18,360 bases of DNA from an uncultured Pseudomonadota bacterium (GTDB lineage Bacteria > Pseudomonadota > Gammaproteobacteria > Xanthomonadales > Ahniellaceae). Positions within the stretch are counted from its first letter, which is position 1; each line of letters opens with the position of its first letter. The notes under the pieces were generated by a model. That model saw only the letters and a list, made by a program, of their open reading frames with translations, had not been told where the DNA came from and made no database searches. Made by a program: the position numbers and the translations under genes. Positions 1 through 6,895 of this stretch are shown here, in pieces. The stretch spans positions 1 to 18,360 of the forward strand of contig CALKUS010000173.1 of NCBI GenBank assembly GCA_937996755.1. The letters run 5' to 3'.

Positions 1-1718
1 CCGCAGAAACTGCTGCGCCGGCGACGGCCGCTGCGCCCGCCCAGCCCGCGTGGATCGCGCGCAGCAACGACATCGCGAAGACGCTGCTCGACGTGCAGGC
101 CGAGTTCCAGCCAGAGGTGCTGAGCTTCTTCGGCATCGCGGGTTACGACGAGCAGATTTCCGACTTCTCCGCCGACGCGAACGAGCGCCAGCGCAAGGCG
201 CTGAGCGACGCGAAGGCGAAGCTCGAGGGCCTGCTCGCGACCGAGAAGGACGCGAACGTGCGCCAGGACATCGAGATCATGATCGCGGCGGCGCAGCGCA
301 ACATCGACACGTCGCTCGTGAGCGAGAAGTACTCGGTGCCGTTCGGCGACGTGGCGCAGCTCGTGTGGTTCGGCATGCAGCCGCTGCTGCGCGAGGACAC
401 GGCGGCGGAGCGCCGCCCGTCCGCCGCGAAGCGCATGGCGAAGTACACCGGCGCGGCCGGCGGCGAGTCGGTGTTTGCGATGGCGAAGGCGCGCTACGCC
501 GAGAAGGCCAGCAACCCGAAGCTGCTGAAGCCGTTCAAGAACGAAGTCGAGCAGGCCATCCAGAACACGCCCGCGTACATCCAGGGCCTGAAGGGCCTGT
601 TCGCGAAGTACAAGCTGGACGCGAAGGGCGCCGAGGCGTTCGAGAAGGAAGCGAACGACTACCTCGCGTGGCTGAAGGGCACGGTGCTGCCGGAAGCGCG
701 CACCGACTTCGTGCTGCCGCGCGAGCTGTACGCGATGAACCTGCGCAACATCGGCATCGACGAGGACCCGATGGTGCTGATCGAGCGCGCGCAGCTCGAG
801 TTCATGGAGACGCGCGCCGCGATGCAGGCGCTCGCGCCGCTCGTCGCGAAGGAGAAGGGCTTCAAGGTGACGGACTACCGCGACGTGATCCGCGAGCTGA
901 AGAAGTCGCAGATCGCCGCGAAGGACATCGAGCCGGAGTTCCGCAAGGTGATCACCGGCCTCGAGCAGCGCATCGCCGACAACAAGGTGGTGGACCTGCC
1001 GAAGCGCCCGATGGCGATGCGCATCGCGTCGGAAGCGGAAACCGCCGCGCAGCCCGCGCCGAACATGCAGCCGCCGCCGCTCGTGAACAACACCGGGCAG
1101 CAGGGCACGTTCGTGCTGCCGCTGGGCAATCCGGCGTCCGGGGGCAAGCAGTACGACGACTTCACCTACCCGGCCGCGGCGTGGACGCTGACGGCGCACG
1201 AAGGCCGCCCGGGCCACGAGCTGCAGTTCACGGCGATGGTGGAGCGCGGCGTGTCGATGGCGCGCACGCTGTTCGCGTTCAACAGCGTGAACGTGGAAGG
1301 CTGGGCGCTGTACGCCGAGGCCGAGATGGTTCCGTACGAGCCGATCGAAGGCCAGCTCATCGCGCTGCAGTACCGCCTGATGCGCGCCGCGCGCGCGATG
1401 CTCGACCCGATGCTCAACCTCGGGCTGATCGACCGCGAGAACGCCGGCAAGATCCTGCGCGAGGAAGTGGTGCTGTCCGAACCGATGGCGCTGCAGGAAG
1501 TGGATCGCTACACGTTCAACGCGCCGGGCCAGGCGGGCGCGTACTTCCACGGCTACTCGAAGCTGCTGCAGCTGCGCGCGGAAACCGAAGTGGCGCTGGG
1601 CGACAAGTTCGATCGGCTGGCGTTCAACAACTTCATCATCGACCAGGGCCTGCTGCCGCCGGACCTGCTGGCGAAGGCGGTGCGGGAGCAGTTCGTGCCG
1701 GCGCAGCGCGCGAAATAA
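1..1718 (+). CDS. DUF885 family metallopeptidase-like protein (5' end outside window)
   Basis: The frame is open from base 3 to the TAA at 1716-1718, giving 571 residues with no start codon inside that fits; the GTG at 93 is internal. The visible N-terminus is Ala/Pro-rich (AETAAPATAAAPAQPAW), as found just after a signal peptide, so probably only a few tens of residues are missing. The DUF885 signature is clear: HEGRPGHELQ at visible residues 399-408 and EGWALYAEAE at about 432-441. In this family the histidines of HExxPGH and the Glu of EGWA are predicted zinc ligands and catalytic residues. The C-terminal part (GQAGAYFHGYSKLLQLR, then NNFIIDQGLLPPDLL) is also typical. The likely role is an exported zinc-dependent peptidase; the substrate is unknown. 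The gene is followed directly by palindromic repeats that may end transcription. Family assignment is firm; enzymatic function is family inference. Confidence 0.9.
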   Translation, partial: AETAAPATAAAPAQPAWIARSNDIAKTLLDVQAEFQPEVLSFFGIAGYDEQISDFSADANERQRKALSDAKAKLEGLLATEKDANVRQDIEIMIAAAQRNIDTSLVSEKYSVPFGDVAQLVWFGMQPLLREDTAAERRPSAAKRMAKYTGAAGGESVFAMAKARYAEKASNPKLLKPFKNEVEQAIQNTPAYIQGLKGLFAKYKLDAKGAEAFEKEANDYLAWLKGTVLPEARTDFVLPRELYAMNLRNIGIDEDPMVLIERAQLEFMETRAAMQALAPLVAKEKGFKVTDYRDVIRELKKSQIAAKDIEPEFRKVITGLEQRIADNKVVDLPKRPMAMRIASEAETAAQPAPNMQPPPLVNNTGQQGTFVLPLGNPASGGKQYDDFTYPAAAWTLTAHEGRPGHELQFTAMVERGVSMARTLFAFNSVNVEGWALYAEAEMVPYEPIEGQLIALQYRLMRAARAMLDPMLNLGLIDRENAGKILREEVVLSEPMALQEVDRYTFNAPGQAGAYFHGYSKLLQLRAETEVALGDKFDRLAFNNFIIDQGLLPPDLLAKAVREQFVPAQRAK

Positions 1719-1723
1719 GAGTC

Positions 1724-1957
1724 GCTGGATCCCGGCTTGCGCCGGGATGACGACGGGGAGGCGCGGATGCAGCCTCCCCGTCAGACTGGAGCGCCTTACT
1801 CCAGTCCTCGCCTGTCATTCCCGCGCAGGCGGGAATCCATTGCCGTACAACCTCCGGTTCTCGCCCGCCCTTCCCTGTCGTCATCCCGGCGAAAGCCGGG
1901 ATCCAGCGCCTTTGCAGGCGTTGTAGAGCAATGGATTCCCGCCTGCGCGGGAATGAC
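1724..1957. repeat. Block of four REP-like units in interleaved inverted orientation
   Basis: Two repeat variants alternate. Variant A (core GATCCCGGCTT..GCCGGGATGAC) is at 1724-1754 and, inverted with one mismatch, at 1877-1907. Variant B (core GTCATTCCCGC..GCGGGAATCCATTGC) is at 1814-1843 and, as an exact 30-base reverse complement, at 1928-1957. The match extends a few bases inward through TACAAC. Each unit is itself a short hairpin (TTCCCGC/GCGGGAA or CCCGGC/GCCGGG). The block fills the gap between the DUF885 gene and the convergent small-gene cluster, so it may act as a bidirectional transcription stop or a mobilised REP pair. No other feature is visible in 1719-2013. Confidence 0.85.
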
Positions 1958-2013
1958 GAAGGTTGATGGCAGGAATGGCGAAAAGGATTGCGCCCTACGA
2001 AGAGGCTTGCGCC

Positions 2014-2217
2014 CTACAGCGTCAACGGCGGCGCCAGCGGCGCGATCTCCGCGGCGATCGTCGCGAGCATCGCCAATACCCTCGCGCCCGCGGCGAAGCT
2101 GGGATCGAACGGTTCGGTCGTGGGCGCTTCCGCCTGCGCCGGCAGGAACTCCAGCTGGAACAGCTCGAGCTCGCGCTCGCGTTGCAGCTGGCTGAGGATC
2201 CACATCGCGCGGTTCAT
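2014..2217 (-). CDS. Small hypothetical protein (67 aa), translationally coupled
   Basis: The frame starts MNRAMWILSQLQRERELELF. Its ATG (2217-2215) overlaps the TGA of the upstream gene in an ATGA arrangement, which argues for translational coupling and is the main reason for accepting so short a frame. Residues 1-28 look like an amphipathic helix rich in Leu, Glu and Arg. The middle is acidic and Pro-rich, and the last 25 residues (FAAGARVLAMLATIAAEIAP) are hydrophobic enough to be a membrane-associated helix. I recognise no family. Function is unknown; because of coupling it is probably made with the 102-aa protein. The end abuts the repeat block at 1724-1957. Confidence 0.6.
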   Translation of the reverse strand: MNRAMWILSQLQRERELELFQLEFLPAQAEAPTTEPFDPSFAAGARVLAMLATIAAEIAPLAPPLTL

Positions 2218-2522
2218 TCGTCGTTGGTCTCGTCGATGCGCGGGTCGCCCGCAGGTCGGTTGGTGGGCTCGGCGGTTTCGTTGTTGCCGCCTTCTTCGTC
2301 GTTGTCGACGACCTCGTTCGGGCCGTTGCTCGCCGCGTCGCGGATGGCGTAGCGCGGACGATTCGTCTGCGGCGCCGTGGACGGCGTCAGCGACTCGACG
2401 AGCTCGTGGCGGTGCGCCTCCTCTTCCGGCGTGGGCGTGGCCTTGTCGTCGCCCCAGCCTTCGTGGCGCTCGCGCGGGATGTCGACGGGTTCGCGGGTGA
2501 CGCTGCGGTTCTGGGTGCGCAT
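2214..2522 (-). CDS. Small acidic, probably disordered hypothetical protein (102 aa)
   Basis: The start chosen is the ATG at 2522 (MRTQNRSVTREPVDIPRERH), preceded by a good ribosome-binding site, GAGGAAG, about six bases upstream. An in-frame ATG further upstream at 2609 would read through a palindromic repeat and is rejected. The protein is rich in Glu, Asp, Asn, Pro and Arg and ends in an acidic tail (DEEGGNNETAEPTNRPAGDP, then RIDETNDE). It has no hydrophobic segment and no signal peptide, so it should be cytoplasmic and largely unstructured. Its stop overlaps the start of the 67-aa gene (ATGA). It probably follows the 72-aa gene in the same transcript, but a strong hairpin lies between the two. 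No family recognised. Confidence 0.7.
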   Translation of the reverse strand: MRTQNRSVTREPVDIPRERHEGWGDDKATPTPEEEAHRHELVESLTPSTAPQTNRPRYAIRDAASNGPNEVVDNDEEGGNNETAEPTNRPAGDPRIDETNDE

Positions 2523-2549
2523 GGTGACTTCCTCGAATCGGGTGGTCTG

Positions 2550-2608
2550 GTACTGCACCCCACCCCGGCCCTCCCCTGCAGTCGCAGGGGAGGGAGAAGT
2601 GGAGTGCA
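2550..2608. repeat. Palindromic repeat, CCCTCCCCTGC family
   Basis: A perfect 11-bp stem, CCCTCCCCTGC (2569-2579) and GCAGGGGAGGG (2584-2594), surrounds an AGTC loop. The outer flanks TGCACCCCAC (2554-2563) and GTGGAGTGCA (2599-2608) also pair imperfectly, so the unit is about 60 bp and MITE-like in form. The same unit occurs inverted at 15733-15777 and again at 15817-15897. Here it sits between the 72-aa and 102-aa minus-strand genes and could attenuate transcription between them. No T-run follows the stem, so it is not a canonical terminator. Confidence 0.85.
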
Positions 2609-2613
2609 TCGCG

Positions 2614-2832
2614 TCAGCTTCGCGAGCCCTGGTCGGGGATGCGTGCGCCGTGGTGCTCGTAGTTGCGGCCCGGGTCGACGTTGTCGCGGCCGTGGTCGCG
2701 CTGTTCCTGCTCGTACTGCTTCGCCTTCGACGCCTGGTCCTGCGCGTACTGCTTCTCCGGCTTCTCGTTCGGCTGGCGCTGCGTGTCCGTGCCGGGCACA
2801 GGCTGCGTGTGTTCCTTCTTCTCGTCGGTCAT
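2614..2832 (-). CDS. Small hydrophilic hypothetical protein (72 aa)
   Basis: The ATG at 2832 is preceded by GAGGAG with a six-base spacer, a strong ribosome-binding site. The protein (MTDEKKEHTQPVPGTDTQRQ...) is extremely hydrophilic, with many Gln, Glu, Lys, Asp and Arg residues. Residues 25-50 (EKPEKQYAQDQASKAKQYEQ and onward) are Gln/Lys/Glu-rich and could form a single helix or coiled coil. There is no signal peptide or membrane segment. Such composition resembles hydrophilin or stress-type proteins, but no defined family motif is visible, so that is only an analogy. It is the first of three same-strand small genes and diverges from the protease homologue at 3035. Confidence 0.7.
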   Translation of the reverse strand: MTDEKKEHTQPVPGTDTQRQPNEKPEKQYAQDQASKAKQYEQEQRDHGRDNVDPGRNYEHHGARIPDQGSRS

Positions 2833-2878
2833 CGTCGTCTCCTCGCGGTGGCTCCCGGCGGGGGTTGCATCAACCGGG

Positions 2879-2899
2879 CCACGTCGCGTTCCGACGTGG
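2879..2899. promoter_or_regulatory. Perfect inverted repeat in the divergent intergenic region
   Basis: CCACGTCG (2879-2886) and CGACGTGG (2892-2899) form an 8-bp inverted repeat with a five-base spacer. It lies between the divergent starts at 2832 (minus) and 3035 (plus), about 47 bases upstream of the 72-aa gene. Position and symmetry would suit a protein-binding operator or a 5' UTR hairpin. It does not belong to the dispersed repeat families of this window. I could not find convincing -35/-10 boxes for either gene in 2833-3034. Confidence 0.35.
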
Positions 2900-3034
2900 G
2901 GGTAAGTCCCCTTTCCCCGTGCGCCAATTCGTCACACGATGCACCGACCGGGGCCGCAAACGTTTACCTGGATGGGCTTTCCTTTCGCGCGCGCGACAGC
3001 GATGTTGCGTGCGATCAACAGGAAACAGGGGCTG

Positions 3035-5776
3035 ATGACACTCCGCTATTCCGGGCTGCTGCTCGCGCTCTGCGCGACGAACGCGTTCGCCCTGTCGCCG
3101 GGCCGGCAACTCGACCTCCAGCCACTCGACCGCGCCGCGCTCGCGCGCGAGGACGCGGCACTCGCGCTCGCGGGTGCTCCGCCGCGATTCGCGGTTGCGA
3201 AGCGCGTGGCGGTCACGCCCGCGAACGCGGGCACCTGGGAAGACACGAACGACGGTTCGCGCACCTGGCGCTGGCGCGTGACGGCGCCCGATGCGGTGTC
3301 GCTGAACTTCGGCTTCTCGCGCTTCCACCTGCCCGACGGCGCGACGCTCGTCGTGCGAAGTGCGGACGGCAAGGAAGCGCGCGGGCCGTTCACGAACGCC
3401 GACGAGGACGCGCACGGCCAGCTCTGGACGCCGGTCGTGCGCGGCAACGACGCGGTCGTGGAGCTGAAGGTGCCGGCCGCGCTCGCCGGGGAAGTTTCGA
3501 TCGAGATTGCGCAGGTCGGGCACGGTTATCGCGCGGTCGGCGGCGACGTGTCCGCGAAGCTGCTCGAGCCCGATGCGCCCGCGCAATGCGCGGCGCCCGG
3601 TGCGAAGGACGCGTCGGGCAACGTGCTGGACGCGACGTCGGCGAACGGCGCGAAGGCCGTCGCCGCGTCGGGCGCGTGCAACATGGACGTCGCGTGCCTC
3701 GACCCGACCGATCCGTGGCGACGCGTCGCGCGCGCGACGGCCGTGCTCACGCGCAACGGCACGTTCTGGTGCACGGGCTCGCTCGTGAACAACACGGCGA
3801 ACGACCGCCGCATGCTCGTGACGACGTCCGCCGCGTGCGGCATCGACGCGTCGAACGCGGCGACGACGGTCGCGTACTGGAACTACGAGAACTCCACCTG
3901 CCGCGTGCCGGGCAGCGCCGCGAGCGGCGCGGCCGGCGACGGCTCGCTCGCGCAATTCAGCACGGGCGCGACGCTCGTCGCGAGTTCGTCGCCGAGCGAC
4001 TTCACGATGCTCGAGATGGACGACCCGGCCGACCCGGCGTGGAACCTGTACTGGGCCGGTTGGGACGCAACGCCGTACGCGTCGCCGGGCGGCCCGGGCA
4101 ATGGCGACTTCGCGTGCTCTCCAGGCGCGCCGTGCGCGACCGTGCACCAGCCGAACACGAACGAAAAGCGCATCACGTTCGTCGAGCAGGACCTGGTCAC
4201 GACGTCGTACAACGCGAACCCGATTCCCGGCGACCAGACGCACATCCACGCGTATTGGGACCCGACGCCGGTGTTCCCGCCGAATCCGTCGCTCAGCATT
4301 CCGCCCGGCGTCACGGAGGGCGGCTCGGGCGGCGCGCCGCTCTACAACGCGCAGCGCCGCTACGTGGGCCAGCTGCACGGCGGGCCGTCGGTGTGCGGTG
4401 CGACGGGCGAAAACCTCTCCGACTACTTCGGCCGCTTCTCGCTGTCCTACAACGTGCCCGCTGCGCGCGCCGCGCTCGATCCGCTCGGCAGCAATGTGCT
4501 CGCGATCGACGGCCGCGCGCAATGCGACAACCCGCCGGGCGTGCCGGGCAACGTGGTGGCGTCCACCGGCGCGGCGAATTCGGTGGTGGTGACGTGGACG
4601 CCGCCGGCGAACGCGGCTGCGTACGACGTCTACCGCGCGACGGGCGCGTGCCCGGCGAGCGGCTTCGCGCGGATCGCCACCGGCGTGACGTCGCCGAACT
4701 TCAACGACACCACGGTCTCGGGCGGCAGCACGTACGCGTATCGCATCGTCGCGACGGGCGCGGTCGGCGGCTGCGTGTCCGCCGAGAGCACGTGCGACGA
4801 CGCGCTCGCCACGGGCGCGTGCCGCCTCGCGCCGACGTTCGCGGGCGCCGTGTCCGCGACCAGCGCGGGCACGCCGTCGTGCGCGGTGAACGTGGCCTGG
4901 AACGCCGGCGCGGCGAGCTGCGGCTCCGGCCTCACCTACTCCGTGTTCCGCTCGACCACGTCGGGCTTCGTGCCGGGTGCGGCGAACCGCATCGCGCAGT
5001 GCGTGGCGGCCACGACGTACGCCGACACGACGGCGCAGCCAGGCCAGCGCTACTACTACGTCGTGCGCGCCGAGGACGGCACGAGCGGCAACGGCGGCTC
5101 GTGCAACGGCGGCAACGTCGACGGCAACACCGTGCAGCGCGCGGGCACGGCCACGGGCACGCCGGTCGCGGTGTTCACCGACACCATGGAAGGCACGCTC
5201 GGCGCGTGGACGCTCGCGAGCTCGCCGCAGACGGTGAACTTCGCGATCGTCACGACGGCGGCGCACACGGGCACGAAGTCGGCATTCGCGCCGGCGCCGA
5301 ACGTGCTGGCCGAGAGCACGATGGCGACGACGGCGGCGTTCACGCCCGCGGCCGGCGCGACGTTCGAGTTCTGGCAGCGGTACGCCATGGAGAACGGCTT
5401 CGACGGCGGCGTGCTCGAATACTCGCTGGACGGCACGATGTGGTTCGACATCCTGGCCGGCAACGGCGGCGCGATCGCCGCGAACCCGCAGCGCTTCCTC
5501 GAAGGCGGCTACGTGGCGCGCCTGAGCGACGTGACCTCGGGCAACGTGCTCGCCGGCCGCGACGCCTGGACCGGCACGCAGGGCACGTTCGTGCGCACGC
5601 GCGTCGACCTGGGCGACTTCGCGGGCACGTCCATGCGGCTGCGCTTCCGCGTGGGCACGGACTCGAGCTTCGCCCCGCCGAACAACGGCTGGTGGATCGA
5701 CGACGTGGTGCGCTACGGCGCGAATGCCTGCACCGTGCCGCCGCCGGATGCGTTGTTCGCGAACGGGTTCGAGTAG
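3035..5776 (+). CDS. Secreted lysyl-endopeptidase-like S1 homologue with FN3 and jelly-roll-like C-terminal domains; catalytic His missing
   Basis: The start at ATG 3035 is chosen because it gives a clean signal peptide (MTLRYSGLLLALCATNAFA) and follows AGGAAACAGGGG. Upstream in-frame ATGs at 2939 and 3002 lack a ribosome site. The product is 913 aa. Residues 20 to about 210 are a propeptide-like region; CNMDVAC from residue 215 matches the mature start of Achromobacter protease I (lysyl endopeptidase). The protease-like domain covers about 210-465 with TGSLVNNTANDRRM, YWNYENSTC and GQLHGGPSVCG. The family His-His-Cys motif reads TSAACG (263-269 region: Ala266, Ala267), so the catalytic His is absent. 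Asp322 (SDFTML) is kept. The serine motif is GGSGGAP (429-435), with Ser431 one position off in an ungapped alignment. Two FN3-like domains (about 500-700) and a jelly-roll/MAM-like domain ending in WWIDDV (about 705-890) follow. The C-terminus is LFANGFE. It is probably an exported binding protein or pseudoprotease. Confidence 0.85.
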   Translation: MTLRYSGLLLALCATNAFALSPGRQLDLQPLDRAALAREDAALALAGAPPRFAVAKRVAVTPANAGTWEDTNDGSRTWRWRVTAPDAVSLNFGFSRFHLPDGATLVVRSADGKEARGPFTNADEDAHGQLWTPVVRGNDAVVELKVPAALAGEVSIEIAQVGHGYRAVGGDVSAKLLEPDAPAQCAAPGAKDASGNVLDATSANGAKAVAASGACNMDVACLDPTDPWRRVARATAVLTRNGTFWCTGSLVNNTANDRRMLVTTSAACGIDASNAATTVAYWNYENSTCRVPGSAASGAAGDGSLAQFSTGATLVASSSPSDFTMLEMDDPADPAWNLYWAGWDATPYASPGGPGNGDFACSPGAPCATVHQPNTNEKRITFVEQDLVTTSYNANPIPGDQTHIHAYWDPTPVFPPNPSLSIPPGVTEGGSGGAPLYNAQRRYVGQLHGGPSVCGATGENLSDYFGRFSLSYNVPAARAALDPLGSNVLAIDGRAQCDNPPGVPGNVVASTGAANSVVVTWTPPANAAAYDVYRATGACPASGFARIATGVTSPNFNDTTVSGGSTYAYRIVATGAVGGCVSAESTCDDALATGACRLAPTFAGAVSATSAGTPSCAVNVAWNAGAASCGSGLTYSVFRSTTSGFVPGAANRIAQCVAATTYADTTAQPGQRYYYVVRAEDGTSGNGGSCNGGNVDGNTVQRAGTATGTPVAVFTDTMEGTLGAWTLASSPQTVNFAIVTTAAHTGTKSAFAPAPNVLAESTMATTAAFTPAAGATFEFWQRYAMENGFDGGVLEYSLDGTMWFDILAGNGGAIAANPQRFLEGGYVARLSDVTSGNVLAGRDAWTGTQGTFVRTRVDLGDFAGTSMRLRFRVGTDSSFAPPNNGWWIDDVVRYGANACTVPPPDALFANGFE

Positions 5777-5790
5777 CCACCTCCCCCATC

Positions 5791-5916
5791 GTCATTCCCG
5801 CGCCCCGTCGTCATTCCCGCGAAGGCGGGAATCCATTGCCGTACAACTTGTGTTGCAGAGCAAAATGGATTCCCGCCTGCGCGGGAATGACGTGAGGTGG
5901 GGGAATGACGTGAGGT
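5791..5916. repeat. REP-like inverted repeats with a tandem 16-bp tail
   Basis: This has the same GTCATTCCCGC family as 1814-1957. A truncated half unit begins at 5791 and a full unit (GTCATTCCCGC...GCGGGAATCCATTGCC) at 5810-5847. The inverted partner (ATGGATTCCCGCC...GCGGGAATGAC) ends at 5891. The terminal GGGAATGACGTGAGGT at 5883-5898 is repeated exactly at 5901-5916. The block fills the gap between the protease homologue and the TPR-like gene and may stop read-through. Nothing else is seen in 5777-5955 apart from the ribosome site of the next gene. Confidence 0.85.
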
Positions 5917-5955
5917 AGGATCGTTTCCCACCTTACCCGGACGACGGAGCTCACC

Positions 5956-6804
5956 ATGGCCAAGGGCAACTGGGCGGCGTTCCAGCACGTGAGCAAGTCG
6001 TTCGATTATCCGGGCGCGAAGCTCGAATCCGCGTGGGCGAAGCTGCACGCGGGCGACCAGGAACCGTTCCCGGACGACGAGCGCGTCGCGAAGCTGATCA
6101 AGGCGAACCCGAAGCTCGCGAAGCCCGGCGACGCCGCGCGCATCGCCGAGGTGCTGCAGAACGCGTGGCGCGCGTACCACCGCGGCGAGTTCGAGGCGGC
6201 GCACGACCTGGGCGAAAGCATCGGCGTGCTCGGCGCGACGGTCGCGAACAAGGCGCAGGGCATCCACGCCGTGTACCTCGTCGACGACGACAAGGAGAAG
6301 ATGAAGCGCTTCGAAGCGATCGCCGCGCGCGCCGAGGACGCGATCAAGGCGCTGCCGAACGAAGCGAATTCGCACTACTTCCGCGCGTTTGCGCTCGGCC
6401 GCTACAGCCAGCTGCTGTCGGTGGCGAAGGCGCTCGCGCAGGGCCTCGCGGGCAAGGTGAAGGACAGCCTGGACAAGACGCTGAAGCTCGCGCCGAAGCA
6501 CGCGGAGGCGCACCTCGCGATGGGCCTGTACCACGCGGAAATCGTCGGCAAGGTGGGCGCGATGATCGCGGGGCTCACCTACGGCGCGAAGGCGGCGACG
6601 GCCGAGGAACACCTGAAGACCGCGCTGAAGCTCACGCCCGATGCGCCGATCGTGCACGTGGAATATGCGAACGCGCTGCTGATCCTGCACGGCGACAGCC
6701 GCGAGGACGACGCGGCGCTGGAGTTCCAGAAGGCGTCGAAGTGCAAGCCGATCGACGCGATGACCTGCCTCGATGCCTTGTACGCCAAGGAACAGATCGA
6801 GTAG
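5956..6804 (+). CDS. TPR-like helical protein of unknown function (282 aa)
   Basis: The ATG at 5956 follows GGAG seven to eight bases upstream. The protein has no signal peptide or membrane segment and reads as a soluble all-helical repeat protein. TPR-like pairs are visible around residues 60-95 (AWRAYHRGEFEAAHDLGESI), 110-150 (RAEDAIKALPNEANSHYFRA), 170-200 (SLDKTLKLAPKHAEAHLAMG) and 215-245 (EEHLKTALKLTPDAPIVHVE). Each shows the spacing of TPR consensus positions (A/G at 8, A at 20, P at 32). TPR scaffolds bind other proteins; no partner is suggested here, as the neighbours are unrelated and both flanks are repeats. It converges with the VOC gene across an inverted repeat. Homologues annotated only as hypothetical or TPR proteins would be expected in Lysobacterales. 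Confidence 0.85.
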   Translation: MAKGNWAAFQHVSKSFDYPGAKLESAWAKLHAGDQEPFPDDERVAKLIKANPKLAKPGDAARIAEVLQNAWRAYHRGEFEAAHDLGESIGVLGATVANKAQGIHAVYLVDDDKEKMKRFEAIAARAEDAIKALPNEANSHYFRAFALGRYSQLLSVAKALAQGLAGKVKDSLDKTLKLAPKHAEAHLAMGLYHAEIVGKVGAMIAGLTYGAKAATAEEHLKTALKLTPDAPIVHVEYANALLILHGDSREDDAALEFQKASKCKPIDAMTCLDALYAKEQIE

Positions 6805-6819
6805 CTCGGAGCTGCTGTT

Positions 6820-6885
6820 GTGGGAGCGACTTCAGTCGCGATCTTCTCGTGATCGGGAAAAGTTCGCGACTGAAGTCGCTCCCAC
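6820..6885. repeat. Inverted repeat, GTGGGAGCGACTTCAGTCGC family, between convergent genes
   Basis: Two exact 22-bp arms, GTGGGAGCGACTTCAGTCGC+GA at 6820-6841 and its reverse complement at 6864-6885, flank a 22-base loop. It sits 15 bases after the TPR-like stop and 10 bases before the VOC stop on the other strand. It is therefore well placed to be a shared bidirectional terminator. Related units lie at 7358-7384, 9063-9132 and, diverged, at 10556-10603. Confidence 0.85.
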
Positions 6886-6895
6886 TGTTCGCCCA

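Noticed and set aside
50..1750. 566-codon plus-strand open frame overlapping the DUF885 gene in another frame
   Set aside because: It is Arg-rich and without domains; the frame starting at base 3 contains the DUF885 HExxPGH and EGWA motifs.
1724..1957. Possible CRISPR array
   Set aside because: Units are inverted rather than direct, are themselves palindromic, and spacing is irregular; no cas gene is nearby.
2523..2609. N-terminal extension of the 102-aa protein to the ATG at 2609
   Set aside because: The extra residues are encoded by the palindromic repeat. A good ribosome-binding site directly precedes the ATG at 2522.
2833..3034. Sigma-70 promoter candidates for the divergent genes (for example TTGGCG on the minus strand)
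   Set aside because: No -10 box better than two matches was found at a correct distance, so no call is made.
2377..5895. Very long plus-strand open frame (1172 codons) overlapping the protease homologue
   Set aside because: Its translation is Arg/Ala-rich without domains, an effect of GC-rich third positions. The 3035-5776 frame has a signal peptide and recognisable domains.
5713..6690. 325-codon minus-strand open frame opposite the TPR-like gene
   Set aside because: It spans REP repeats and the end of the protease gene. The plus-strand frame at 5956 has a ribosome site and TPR-like periodicity.
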